64,000 bases of DNA from JBBSJZ01 sp041739875 (GTDB taxonomy: Bacteria > Planctomycetota > Planctomycetia > Pirellulales > Pirellulaceae), in NCBI GenBank assembly GCA_041739875.1, contig JBGSNA010000153.1, positions 1 through 64,000 of the forward strand, read 5' to 3'. Positions within the stretch are counted from its first letter, which is position 1. Each line of letters opens with the position of its first letter. This document shows, piece by piece, positions 1 through 6,955 of the stretch. The notes under the pieces were generated by a model. The model made no database searches. It had not been told where the DNA came from and was given only the letters and a program-made list of their open reading frames with translations. The position numbers and the translations under genes were made by a program.

Positions 1-1
1 C

Positions 2-403
2 GACACGGATCGCGGTCTCGTGGTTCCTGTCCTTAAGAGTGCCGATCGCATGGGCATTCCCGAATTGACCCGTGGCTTGGCCGAGATGGCTGGCAAAGTC
101 CGCGGCGGTCAATTCGCCGTCAGCGACTTGCGCGGCGGCACGTTCACGATCAGCAATCTGGGTGCAATCGGTGGCCAGTACTCGACGCCGATTGTAAACA
201 TCCCCGAAGTCGCGATTCTGCTCGTCGGTCGCAGCCGCAAGCTACCTGTCGTGATGCCCGATGACTCCATCAAACCCCGTTTGATGATGCCATTGAGCCT
301 TTCGTACGATCACCGACTCGTCGATGGCGGAGCTGCGGCGAGGTTCCTCAACGATGTGATTGGCTACCTCGAAGCCCCCAGCCGATTGTTACTGGCTCTT
401 TAG
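2..403 (+). CDS. 2-oxoacid dehydrogenase E2 component (dihydrolipoyl acyltransferase), C-terminal part
   Basis: The gene enters from the left edge; only the last 133 residues are visible, so it is partial at the 5' end. They form the C-terminal catalytic acyltransferase domain: a DTDRGLVVPV-like strand, the GGTFTISNLGAIGG segment and the active-site motif SYDHRLVDG (HxxxDG, with His as the catalytic base) near residue 99. E2 enzymes carry the lipoyl domain and transfer acyl groups to CoA at the core of the pyruvate, 2-oxoglutarate or branched-chain complexes. Which complex this serves cannot be told without the E1/E3 neighbours. The visible part has no frameshift. A P-II gene follows after 59 nt. 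Confidence 0.93.
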   Translation, partial: DTDRGLVVPVLKSADRMGIPELTRGLAEMAGKVRGGQFAVSDLRGGTFTISNLGAIGGQYSTPIVNIPEVAILLVGRSRKLPVVMPDDSIKPRLMMPLSLSYDHRLVDGGAAARFLNDVIGYLEAPSRLLLAL

Positions 404-462
404 GTAGATTGGCCTATCCTTACACTCGTTTCTCGATTTTATCCTGCGGACGACAAACCACC

Positions 463-810
463 GTGAAGCTCATTATCGCGATTATCCAGCCGGCCAAACT
501 GGAAGCTGTTAAAGAAGCGCTCACCCAAGTTGAAGTGTTCCGACTCACGGTGATGGACTGCCAGGGTTTCGGCCGCCAAAAAGGCCAAACCGGGGTCCAC
601 CGCGGCCACGAATTCGGCGTCAACTTGCTTCGCAAAGTCCAACTGCAAATCGCAGTCAACGAGCAATTCGTCCAGCCCACAATCGATGCGATCCTCGAAG
701 GCGGTCGAAGTGGTGAAGTGGGAGAAATCGGGGATGGCAAGATCTTCGTGCTGCCCATGGATGACTGTATCCGCATCCGGACCGGCGAACGCGGTAGCGA
801 GGCGATTTAA
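463..810 (+). CDS. P-II family nitrogen regulatory protein with Phe at the T-loop modification site
   Basis: A 115-residue protein matching the P-II (GlnB/GlnK) family end to end: N-terminal MKLIIAIIQPAKLEAV, T-loop region at about residues 37-55, and the C-terminal signature GDGKIFVLPMDDCIRIRTGE. P-II trimers sense ATP/ADP and 2-oxoglutarate and control nitrogen assimilation by binding targets through the T-loop. The start is taken as GTG at 463, because family alignment begins exactly there; an upstream in-frame TTG would add a non-homologous tail. The residue at the uridylylation position (Tyr51 in E. coli GlnB) is Phe here (GHEFGVN), so this copy should not be uridylylated. No amtB, glnD or glnA is adjacent. 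It is probably co-transcribed with the PfpI gene 2 nt downstream. Confidence 0.93.
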   Translation: MKLIIAIIQPAKLEAVKEALTQVEVFRLTVMDCQGFGRQKGQTGVHRGHEFGVNLLRKVQLQIAVNEQFVQPTIDAILEGGRSGEVGEIGDGKIFVLPMDDCIRIRTGERGSEAI

Positions 811-812
811 TC

Positions 813-1361
813 ATGACAAATTCAAATGCACTGCCGCTTGCCGGAACACGCATGCTCGCGTTTACCGGTGATATCTACGAAGACCTCGAACTGTGGTATC
901 CCAAACTACGTTTGATTGAAGCGGGATGCGAAGTCGTCGTCGCTGGTCCCAAGGCTGGAGAAACCTACACGGGCAAGAATGGCTATCCCAGCATCTCCGA
1001 TATCTCGATCGACGATGCCGCCGCCGCAGGCTTTGATGCGTTGCTCGTTCCAGGCGGCTTCATGCCCGACAAACTTCGACGCGACCCCAAAGTTTTGGAC
1101 TTGGTTCGCGAATTCAATCTCGCCGGTAAGCCGATTGCCGCAATTTGCCATGGCGGTTGGATTCCAATCAGTGCCAATGTCTATCGCGGCGTTCATGTGA
1201 CCGGCTCCCCCGGCATCAAGGACGACCTCATCAATGCTGGCGGCATCTACGAAGATAAAAGCGTTGTGGTCGATCGAAATCACGTGACCAGCCGTCGCCC
1301 CGACGACCTGCCCGACTTCTGTCGCGCCCTGATCAACTTGATGATCTCACGTTTGACCTAA
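813..1361 (+). CDS. PfpI/DJ-1 superfamily protein (class I glutamine amidotransferase-like)
   Basis: 182 residues with the DJ-1/PfpI fold pattern: an N-terminal strand, FDALLVPGGF at about residue 74, and the nucleophile elbow AAICHGGW with Cys112-His113. Members include intracellular proteases, chaperones and glyoxalase/deglycase-like stress proteins; the exact activity cannot be read from sequence. The length is close to the usual 165-190 residues, and there is no signal peptide, so it is cytoplasmic. Its ATG lies 2 nt after the P-II stop, implying one transcript. Confidence 0.9.
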   Translation: MTNSNALPLAGTRMLAFTGDIYEDLELWYPKLRLIEAGCEVVVAGPKAGETYTGKNGYPSISDISIDDAAAAGFDALLVPGGFMPDKLRRDPKVLDLVREFNLAGKPIAAICHGGWIPISANVYRGVHVTGSPGIKDDLINAGGIYEDKSVVVDRNHVTSRRPDDLPDFCRALINLMISRLT

Positions 1362-1522
1362 AGGCCGACACCAACATCGCCTCGTGCGTGGTCGATTGAG
1401 TGAGATACCGTTCGCCTAATCGCTCACTGTTGCCAAAGTTGACTCGAATCCAGAGGACTTGACCATTCCCGAACGCGTCGCATAAGACAGACTCAAAATC
1501 TGGAACGCGTGAGGGAAATTCA

Positions 1523-2314
1523 ATGTCGCTTGCTACCGTCGAAACGTCGCTCGAATTCAGCGGATTGAAATTCCCTGTTTCGCGTCCACACATATTTGGC
1601 CTCGTTATCGATCGGCCCATCATCGATCGGCCCATCATCGACGCTGGTTCCGACGCGTCGAAGGATTACCTCCACGACATTTTGCTGTCGCCGAGTAATC
1701 GAGACTCGTTCTTGCGATTGATTGAAGACGAAGGCTTAGTTGTCTGTCGAAATGTCGTGACTGATGCGCCCACGTATCGCAAGGTCAAAGGCAAATCGAG
1801 CACTGTGAAGCTGAGCCAAGCCGAATACTACCATCACGACGGCTGCAGCTCACCAACGAAGCCGCGTGTGGTCGAAATCCGTTGCCCGCACCAAACGATC
1901 AATCGCAACATCGCCACTGCCATCGCACCACTGCCCGCCATCATCCGCGCAATGCTCACGGTGCTACCAGATCACATGCAAGGCGATGACGAGATTAGTC
2001 ATTACCGCAAAGCGTTCGATGGCCCCGAGAGCGATCATCCGCGCGTCGAAGAATGGGATCGGATCCAAGGCAAAGTGACGCGGCAAGCGAGAAAAGAGCT
2101 AAATGCCGAAGCCTGTCGCGCCTACTTCCGCGACGTCGACCGAATCTGCAACGCGTACGTGTTCCCCTGGGAGATGGGGGAAAGCCGACTGATGCTAAAT
2201 TCCCACGAAGACCTCACCCGCACGATGCAACACCGCCGAGCCTATCAAAAGCCACGCGAGAACACCGAGCAAAATGGAAGCCTCGTCAAGCGTTGGACCG
2301 CCGAAGAAGCCTAA
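1523..2314 (+). CDS. hypothetical protein, possible Fe(II)/2-oxoglutarate oxygenase-like
   Basis: A 263-residue protein with a good ribosome site (GAGGGA) 6 nt before the ATG. I do not recognise it with certainty. Features suggestive of the cupin-type Fe/2OG oxygenases are EYYHHDG (an HxD at residues 104-106) and a distal basic/histidine motif TMQHRRAY near residue 237, where such enzymes keep the third metal ligand and the 2OG-binding Arg. The N-terminus contains a 15-bp tandem duplication that gives the repeated residues IDRPI. It is the last gene before the integrated element. Function is inference; the gene itself looks real. Confidence 0.6.
   Translation: MSLATVETSLEFSGLKFPVSRPHIFGLVIDRPIIDRPIIDAGSDASKDYLHDILLSPSNRDSFLRLIEDEGLVVCRNVVTDAPTYRKVKGKSSTVKLSQAEYYHHDGCSSPTKPRVVEIRCPHQTINRNIATAIAPLPAIIRAMLTVLPDHMQGDDEISHYRKAFDGPESDHPRVEEWDRIQGKVTRQARKELNAEACRAYFRDVDRICNAYVFPWEMGESRLMLNSHEDLTRTMQHRRAYQKPRENTEQNGSLVKRWTAEEA
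1607..1640 (+). repeat. 15-bp tandem repeat in the hypothetical gene
   Basis: Two perfect copies of ATCGATCGGCCCATC (1607-1621 and 1622-1636), plus the first four bases of a third. The unit is a multiple of three, so it duplicates five codons without a frameshift. Confidence 0.95.
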
Positions 2315-2367
2315 TTTCCCCCCTTGGAATGCGTGCTCGAACACGAGACCAAGCTTAAGAAAAAACC

Positions 2368-2411
2368 AATGAGGGCGCTGGGACTCGAACCCAGGACCAA
2401 CGGATTAAAAG
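2368..2411. repeat. attL: displaced 3' half of tRNA-Lys (44-bp direct repeat)
   Basis: Identical to 9509-9552. Identity stops at both ends (c/t on the left, a/t on the right). There is no tRNA 5' half beside it, so this is the displaced original 3' end of the tRNA, left at the far side of the element. Confidence 0.95.
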
Positions 2412-3242
2412 AGTGAAAAACCGTGTCCCGTAAATCACACTTCCGTAAGGGTTTACGGAGTTTATCGGCAAAATCGACCACTTGCAAACACTTGCAGTTT
2501 GACGCGGTAAAACGCGGTCTTTCCGGGAATGCCAAAATCACAAGCGGGATTTTTCCCGTTTGGCTTTTGGGCGGACGACGTTCGTGAACGTCTCAGGAAT
2601 GCACCTCAACGGTGTGACATAGGGTCGCGGTCGAGAATTGCACCGGTTTAGGATCGACTTTTCCAAGGACCCACAAGCCGGGCATATTGGGCGACCAACA
2701 CAATGGCCCCCACCCCGCGATCGCCCGCAGCTAACTAACTATCTAAAGTTCAATCCCGACTAGTTTTGCCGCGCTCTATGAATCGGTCGCCAAGGGACCC
2801 ACAGGCACACGGCCCCCAAGCCCCCAGCCGTGTCACCGGACGGACGGATTGTTCGGTAGATAATCTCGCTTCATTCCAACCGCGAAATGTCGTTGGTGTG
2901 CATGGGACCCGAAATGCCCCCGCCCCCGCGACATTGGACGCCGGACTATGTTCACGACGATTCGCTATCGAGAACGCCGCAACATCGTGCAACGCCAAGA
3001 GGGACCCACTTGCCGGCAACTCTGCCGTTCCCATTGTTGCCGATTCCCACATGCAATCGAATTGCAAAAACTCATTTTTCGGCAAAAACCACACAGGCGG
3101 GCACGATAAGTCGTGGAGCCAAAAGCCCCTAGTTTCCGACCACCCCCGGCAACCGCAAACATTCAATTTCGCGGAATTGTGTGTGTGCGGATTCAGTCTA
3201 TCGCGAATCCAAACAGCCGCAGATTCTCCACACCCCGGGGCC
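2412..3242. other. gene-poor left end of the element
   Basis: About 830 nt with no convincing gene. Open frames exist on both strands but overlap each other, lack family resemblance and have odd composition. The part next to attL is rich in small repeats: an inverted repeat TCCGTAA/TTACGGA (2442-2459), a tandem CACTTGCAAA/CACTTGCAGT near 2481-2500, a hairpin CGGGA-TTTT-TCCCG near 2545-2560, a 13-mer shared with the right end (2553-2565), and an inverted repeat GACGTTC-gt-GAACGTC (2577-2592). These suit integrase or accessory-protein binding sites. Confidence 0.5.
2553..2565 (+). repeat. candidate integrase arm site, left copy
   Basis: TTCCCGTTTGGCT occurs here, 142 bp inside attL, and again at 9425-9437, 72 bp inside attR, in the same orientation. 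Matching short repeats at both inner ends are what arm-type integrase sites look like. Function is inferred. Confidence 0.4.
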
Positions 3243-3653
3243 TCAATCCAAATTCGGTGACACGATCGTCACCACAGGCGAACGACCACGGTGGAACGCC
3301 ACGAGTACCAAACCGCAGTCGGCCATCTTGCCGAGTACACGCCGTGCCGTCTTGGGATGGACGCGGAGTTCCGCCAGAATCGCCGGTGTGAGCTTCACGG
3401 GGTTTCGACGTTGGTAACCGGCCGCGTACCACAGAAGCACCGCTACGGCCTCAGCACGTTCACCACACGTCGAAGCGGACTTGAACCAGGCCAACGGGAT
3501 CGGACCACGGATGAAGCGTTCTCCGGAGCCGTGACGCGGTAGTGGTGCTGACGACGGTGTGGACTTCGCGCGCTTGTCGACTCGCTTCTCGCTTTTGACT
3601 TGGAACAATGCCGGCAAGTCACCGGGTTTCGCTGTGAACGTCGTTAAGTCCAT
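3243..3653 (-). CDS. small winged-helix-like DNA-binding protein of the element
   Basis: 136 residues. The first 50 are polar and Lys/Ser/Pro rich. The remainder reads as a helix-turn-helix or winged-helix domain: an alpha-helical AEAVAVLLWYAAGYQ, then LTPAILAELRVHPKTARRVLGKMADCGLVLVAF, ending with a beta-hairpin-like HRGRSPVVTIVS. It is element-encoded and its start faces the iteron array 80-160 bp upstream, so it could be an initiator (Rep-like) or a repressor of that region. I cannot assign a named family. Confidence 0.6.
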   Translation of the reverse strand: MDLTTFTAKPGDLPALFQVKSEKRVDKRAKSTPSSAPLPRHGSGERFIRGPIPLAWFKSASTCGERAEAVAVLLWYAAGYQRRNPVKLTPAILAELRVHPKTARRVLGKMADCGLVLVAFHRGRSPVVTIVSPNLD

Positions 3654-3733
3654 GGTGGTTACCTATATCTAATAAGAAGAACTAAGTAATAAGAACCAGT
3701 AATGAGATACTAAGGAGATATGGGGGTACGGGT

Positions 3734-3811
3734 GGGACAACCCGTTCCGTTCACGGGACAACCCGTTCCACAATTGGGACAACCCATTCCATTCAACGGA
3801 ACGGGTTGTCC
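3734..3811. repeat. iteron-like array: three 15-bp direct repeats at 21-bp spacing plus one inverted copy
   Basis: GGGACAACCCGTTCC at 3734-3748 and 3755-3769, and with one change (CCATTCC) at 3776-3790: an exact 21-bp period, two helical turns. An inverted copy GGAACGGGTTGTCC sits at 3798-3811 and overlaps the first base of the polymerase stop codon. The third and inverted copies can form a 14-bp hairpin with a 7-nt loop. Upstream toward the small HTH gene is an AT-rich stretch (about 3664-3720) with TAATAAGAA/TAATGAGA repeats. Together these resemble an iteron origin with an AT-rich unwinding region, or an operator array. Confidence 0.75.
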
Positions 3812-5541
3812 TAGGTTTGGTCGGCCTCCATTGCCAGTCCGAACACCCGGTCCCACATCACACGCCCACGGTCGTCGTCCATGTAACGATCGGGGTACCG
3901 GATGATCTTGGCATCGGAATCGAGATTGAACCCGTCCAGCACGATCCGGCCGGCCTCACGCATGATCGATTGCGTTTGAGCCACTACGTCGTCGATATCG
4001 TCGTCGTCGGCCTCGATCAAAATGGCATCGTGGACGGGACAGCAAACCGTGATGCCGGCCTCCGTCGCCAGTGAACACGCCAGTCGCATCATCTCCGCGC
4101 CGTTGGCTTGCATTGGGAAGTTCGCCAGGGATCTTGGGTTGTCGCCTCCAAGAGTGTGGATCGTCCATCCGAACACCGTTTGCATCGAACCCAGCAGCAT
4201 CGCCGCGTCGACTTGTTGCTGTGACCATCGCCAGAACACCGGGAACGTCTCACGGTGCCGACGAAGTAATTGCCGCGACGATACGACGGGCTTGTTCAAC
4301 TTCGCCGCCAAGCCGACTTCGGTCATGCCGTACTGTGTCGCCAGCATGCACACTTTGTACGCGCCACGTTCAGCCGGGTGACTTTGCTTCGTTGCGTTCG
4401 ACGGGACGGCTCCGGCCATCTTGGCGAACTCCAAGTAAGGATCCCCACTCGCATACGCTTGCGACAACGCGGGATCCCCAGACAACGCGGCAGCGATGCC
4501 AAGTTCTTGCTGTGACCAGTCCACATACGCCAACGCACGGCCGGCTTGTGGTTTGATAAGTCCACGCAACCAGACCGATGGACCGAAAATGAATTTATTG
4601 TTCGACGGTTGATTGCGTCCGCTTCGACTTGAAAACGGACTCAGCATCGCACGGTTCCGGCCATCGGCGCCGACAGCCAACTTTTCTAGCTTCATCTCCG
4701 ACAACGCATGACGAAGTTCCCGTAGTGGTGCGACTTGCGGGAAACACTTGGCTTGCTGGCGGAACGTGTCGTCGTCCAGTGCAAGCCGTCCGGAATCCGT
4801 CTCAGGCCACGGGATCCCGTGGCGAATGAGGTAGTTGGCGAAACGGTCTAACTTGAACGTCGAGCCGTCGTACACTCCGAACTCTCGATCGATGGACTCG
4901 ATCAAGTTTGCTTTGATCGGCCCCCATTGTCGTCGGAACATCAAAAGCGTTTCGTGATCGATGGGGACGCCGGCCGACTCCATCCGTGACACGGCTTTCA
5001 TATAACGACCACGATGGACCGCTCGGGGCAAGTCGATCAACGGCAACATCGACGGCAACAAATGATCGAGCGCATCAACATCGGTTTGGCAGTAGGCGAG
5101 TAGTGCCCGCATCTCTTGCGACGTATACGGGCCTCCGGTCATTGCGAGTTCCCGCATCTCTTTCTTCTCACTCGCCAACATCGAATCGAATCCGAAGTGT
5201 GTGAGGCAACCCAGCAAACCAAATCCAGCAGCGGGAACACTTCCATTGCAATGATTGCGAAACTCACAATAAAGATCGAGAACATACGACGGTAACTCCC
5301 AACCCAGTGACAAGAAACAATTCCATTCTGCCGACGAAAAATAGGCGACACATAAAGAGTGTTCGCCAGTCTCAAACGGTGGTCGCTTCATTGTCGACAA
5401 CTCGTTCATACCAACTCGGATTAGTCGCTTCGTGCGAAACTCACGAGCCACCAGGCAAACAACTTTTGGCTGTTCACCCGGTGGTTGTGAGAACTCAAAG
5501 TCGATCGACCAAACCGCATTAAAACGGTTTAGTAAATCCAT
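3811..5541 (-). CDS. family A DNA polymerase with DEDDy proofreading domain
   Basis: 576 residues, Klenow-like, without the 5'-nuclease domain. The N-terminal 3'-5' exonuclease has the full acidic set: WSIDFEF (D14, E16), YVLDLY (D89) and YCQTD (Y150...D154). The polymerase part shows RSGRNQP near 307, motif A AYVDWSQQELG (D341), motif B around R392-K396-QYG (404-405) and motif C CPVHDA (H504, D505). Motif C normally reads HDE; here the Glu is Ala506. It would copy element DNA or fill gaps during its replication. Its ATG overlaps the stop of the upstream gene by 1 nt (TAATG), showing translational coupling. Chromosomal PolA is usually about 900 residues, so this is a separate, phage/plasmid-type enzyme. 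Confidence 0.9.
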   Translation of the reverse strand: MDLLNRFNAVWSIDFEFSQPPGEQPKVVCLVAREFRTKRLIRVGMNELSTMKRPPFETGEHSLCVAYFSSAEWNCFLSLGWELPSYVLDLYCEFRNHCNGSVPAAGFGLLGCLTHFGFDSMLASEKKEMRELAMTGGPYTSQEMRALLAYCQTDVDALDHLLPSMLPLIDLPRAVHRGRYMKAVSRMESAGVPIDHETLLMFRRQWGPIKANLIESIDREFGVYDGSTFKLDRFANYLIRHGIPWPETDSGRLALDDDTFRQQAKCFPQVAPLRELRHALSEMKLEKLAVGADGRNRAMLSPFSSRSGRNQPSNNKFIFGPSVWLRGLIKPQAGRALAYVDWSQQELGIAAALSGDPALSQAYASGDPYLEFAKMAGAVPSNATKQSHPAERGAYKVCMLATQYGMTEVGLAAKLNKPVVSSRQLLRRHRETFPVFWRWSQQQVDAAMLLGSMQTVFGWTIHTLGGDNPRSLANFPMQANGAEMMRLACSLATEAGITVCCPVHDAILIEADDDDIDDVVAQTQSIMREAGRIVLDGFNLDSDAKIIRYPDRYMDDDRGRVMWDRVFGLAMEADQT

Positions 5542-6287
5542 TACGCTTGCCCGAACAACTCTTGTAGAAACGGATGATTGATCGAATCAATGAAACGGGT
5601 CTTGAACGCAAGACGCAAGAGTTCGGCTAACGAGAGTTCGGGCCATTCCGGCTCCGGTAGATTCCCAGTCGCCACGTATACCGCGTAACTCCCCGCCTCC
5701 ATGCTCGACTTGACTTTCGTCCATTCATCCACGGCCGTGTCTTGTGCTTCGAGCATAGACGTATGCCAATCGTTCGGCCGATCGGGGTCGGGGATCCTTG
5801 CTTGCCACAGTAGCGGTTCTCCATGCCGATTTACCGCCAGGCACAGACGCACCAGTTCAATCTCATCGGGTATTTCCCGCCAGAGCGATGCCGATACCAG
5901 ATAGGTTTCGCGGTTCTTCTTATCCTCAATCACGGCAGTCTCGAGACGGTACGCCGGATCGGGGTGCACTCGGTAATACTCTTGTTTGTTTGGCTTACCA
6001 ACTTTGAGAGTTACCAGTTTTCGCTTGACTCCAATTGCGCCGGCCACAGTGTTCGGATTGATCCGAAGTGATGCCGGGTCGAACGGATCCGGAGCCGACG
6101 ACGCGGCGGTCACTGGCGGTTTATTCGACGGGGGATCATCGCTCGATTGCGTTTCAGGCTCCGGCAGTTCCGCCAAGAACTCTTTCACGCCCGCATGGAT
6201 ATCACTCACATCATTGCCGAACAACTCAGCCGGCTTGGGGGACTTTGCTTTACGTTTGAGAACGGGTCCCGTGGTAGAATCAGACAT
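5541..6287 (-). CDS. element protein of unknown function (248 aa), upstream partner of the polymerase
   Basis: I do not recognise a family. Residues 1-80 are polar, Pro/Ser/Asp rich and probably disordered. From about residue 85 there is a compact domain with alternating strands (KRKLVTLKVGKPNKQEYYRVHP, split by charged loops) and an aromatic-rich C-terminal half (WREIPDEIELVRLCL, EPLLWQARIPDPDRPNDW). The start is set at the ATG at 6287, with AAAGAG 9 nt upstream, rather than an earlier in-frame ATG at 6326. It overlaps the preceding gene by 8 nt and the polymerase by 1 nt, so a replication role (for example ssDNA handling or a polymerase accessory) is a reasonable guess but unproven. Confidence 0.75.
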   Translation of the reverse strand: MSDSTTGPVLKRKAKSPKPAELFGNDVSDIHAGVKEFLAELPEPETQSSDDPPSNKPPVTAASSAPDPFDPASLRINPNTVAGAIGVKRKLVTLKVGKPNKQEYYRVHPDPAYRLETAVIEDKKNRETYLVSASLWREIPDEIELVRLCLAVNRHGEPLLWQARIPDPDRPNDWHTSMLEAQDTAVDEWTKVKSSMEAGSYAVYVATGNLPEPEWPELSLAELLRLAFKTRFIDSINHPFLQELFGQA

Positions 6288-6519
6288 AGTTAAAACTCTT
6301 TCGCGGCCGTGCATCGTCATCATCACAAGCGGTGCCGGCCGTTTCTATTGGGTACTCGGATTCGGAATTAGTCGCGAGGCAAAAGTCGCCTTCGGACGGC
6401 ATGTAATTCTTGGGCGGAATCGAAAGCCGCTTGCATCGTTCGCACACACTGGCGAACCGATCCGGAACGTGGAAACGGTGGTCCACGGCTTCGCGTTGAT
6501 TGCAGAACTCGCATAACAC
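6280..6519 (-). CDS. zinc-finger-like mini-protein of the element (79 aa)
   Basis: 79 residues with two CxxC pairs, CEFC at 3-6 and CERC at 27-30, a likely four-Cys zinc site, followed by a polar acidic tail (CDDDDARPRK). The start is GTG directly abutting the TAA of the DUF1580 gene (TAAGTG), and its end overlaps the next gene by 8 nt, as in a tightly packed operon. It may be a transcriptional or replication accessory; no named family recognised. Confidence 0.65.
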   Translation of the reverse strand: MLCEFCNQREAVDHRFHVPDRFASVCERCKRLSIPPKNYMPSEGDFCLATNSESEYPIETAGTACDDDDARPRKSFNYV

Positions 6520-6822
6520 TTAGGCGAACTCCGCATCGAGTTCGCGGACGGCTTGCGAGTGTGCCCGTGCCCGTTGGGCGGTCGTCGCGACGGGGACGCC
6601 GTGTTCAGCATCCGATGCAAGCGTGTTGCGTTCGTCGTATCGTCGCACGGCCTCGACCGACGTAACACGACGGCCACCTTGCAACCACGATTCGAGTTTG
6701 ACGCCGAAACGGTTCCGGCTTTGGCACCAGCGTAGTGCCGTGCTTAAATGGATACGCCGGCCGTGAACAGCTTGAACAGCCTCGACAAGAGGCAAGCCGA
6801 CTTCGTTGGGTGGGATTCGCAT
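6520..6822 (-). CDS. DUF1580 family protein (excisionase/HTH-like)
   Basis: 100 residues. The N-terminal two thirds fit DUF1580, a small domain I know mainly from planctomycetes: GLPLVEAVQAVHGRRIHLSTALRWCQ, then a basic GVKLESWLQGGRRVTSVEAVRRY. The pattern is that of MerR/Xis-type helix-turn-helix proteins, where a first helix is followed by LSTALRW recognition and a wing GGRRVTS. In a mobile element this suggests an excisionase or an operon regulator. It is the first gene of the leftward operon, and two operator-like arrays lie in its 133-bp upstream gap. Confidence 0.8.
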   Translation of the reverse strand: MRIPPNEVGLPLVEAVQAVHGRRIHLSTALRWCQSRNRFGVKLESWLQGGRRVTSVEAVRRYDERNTLASDAEHGVPVATTAQRARAHSQAVRELDAEFA

Positions 6823-6839
6823 TTAGCGGGACTCCGTGT

Positions 6840-6865
6840 TTGCGTCGTGAAGTAGAACGACGCAA
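6840..6865. promoter_or_regulatory. perfect 9-bp inverted repeat upstream of DUF1580
   Basis: TTGCGTCGT (6840-6848) and ACGACGCAA (6857-6865), separated by 8 bp, 18 bp before the DUF1580 ATG on the transcribed side. A plausible dimer operator or leader hairpin of the element operon. Confidence 0.5.
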
Positions 6866-6921
6866 AGTCTCGCAATGAAAAGCGGTTATACCTATTCGTA
6901 ATTAAGGTCGGTTAGCGTTTG

Positions 6922-6955
6922 TGTACGGAGTATGTACGCCGTGTACTTTATGTAC
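6922..6955. promoter_or_regulatory. array of four TGTAC motifs
   Basis: TGTAC begins at 6922, 6933, 6942 and 6951, spacing 11, 9 and 9 bp, roughly one helical turn each. The array lies between the stop of the 336-residue gene and the element operon promoter region. It looks like a cooperative protein-binding array on one DNA face; the binder is unknown. Confidence 0.45.

Noticed and set aside
2311..2541. Minus-strand frame reading through the left att repeat
   Set aside because: It arises from the tRNA-derived repeat; the translated tRNA segment (LGSSPSAL) is a known artefact type.
2766..3260. 164-codon plus-strand frame and an overlapping 138-codon minus-strand frame at the element's left end
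   Set aside because: They overlap each other, have biased low-structure composition and no recognisable motif; the region looks non-coding.
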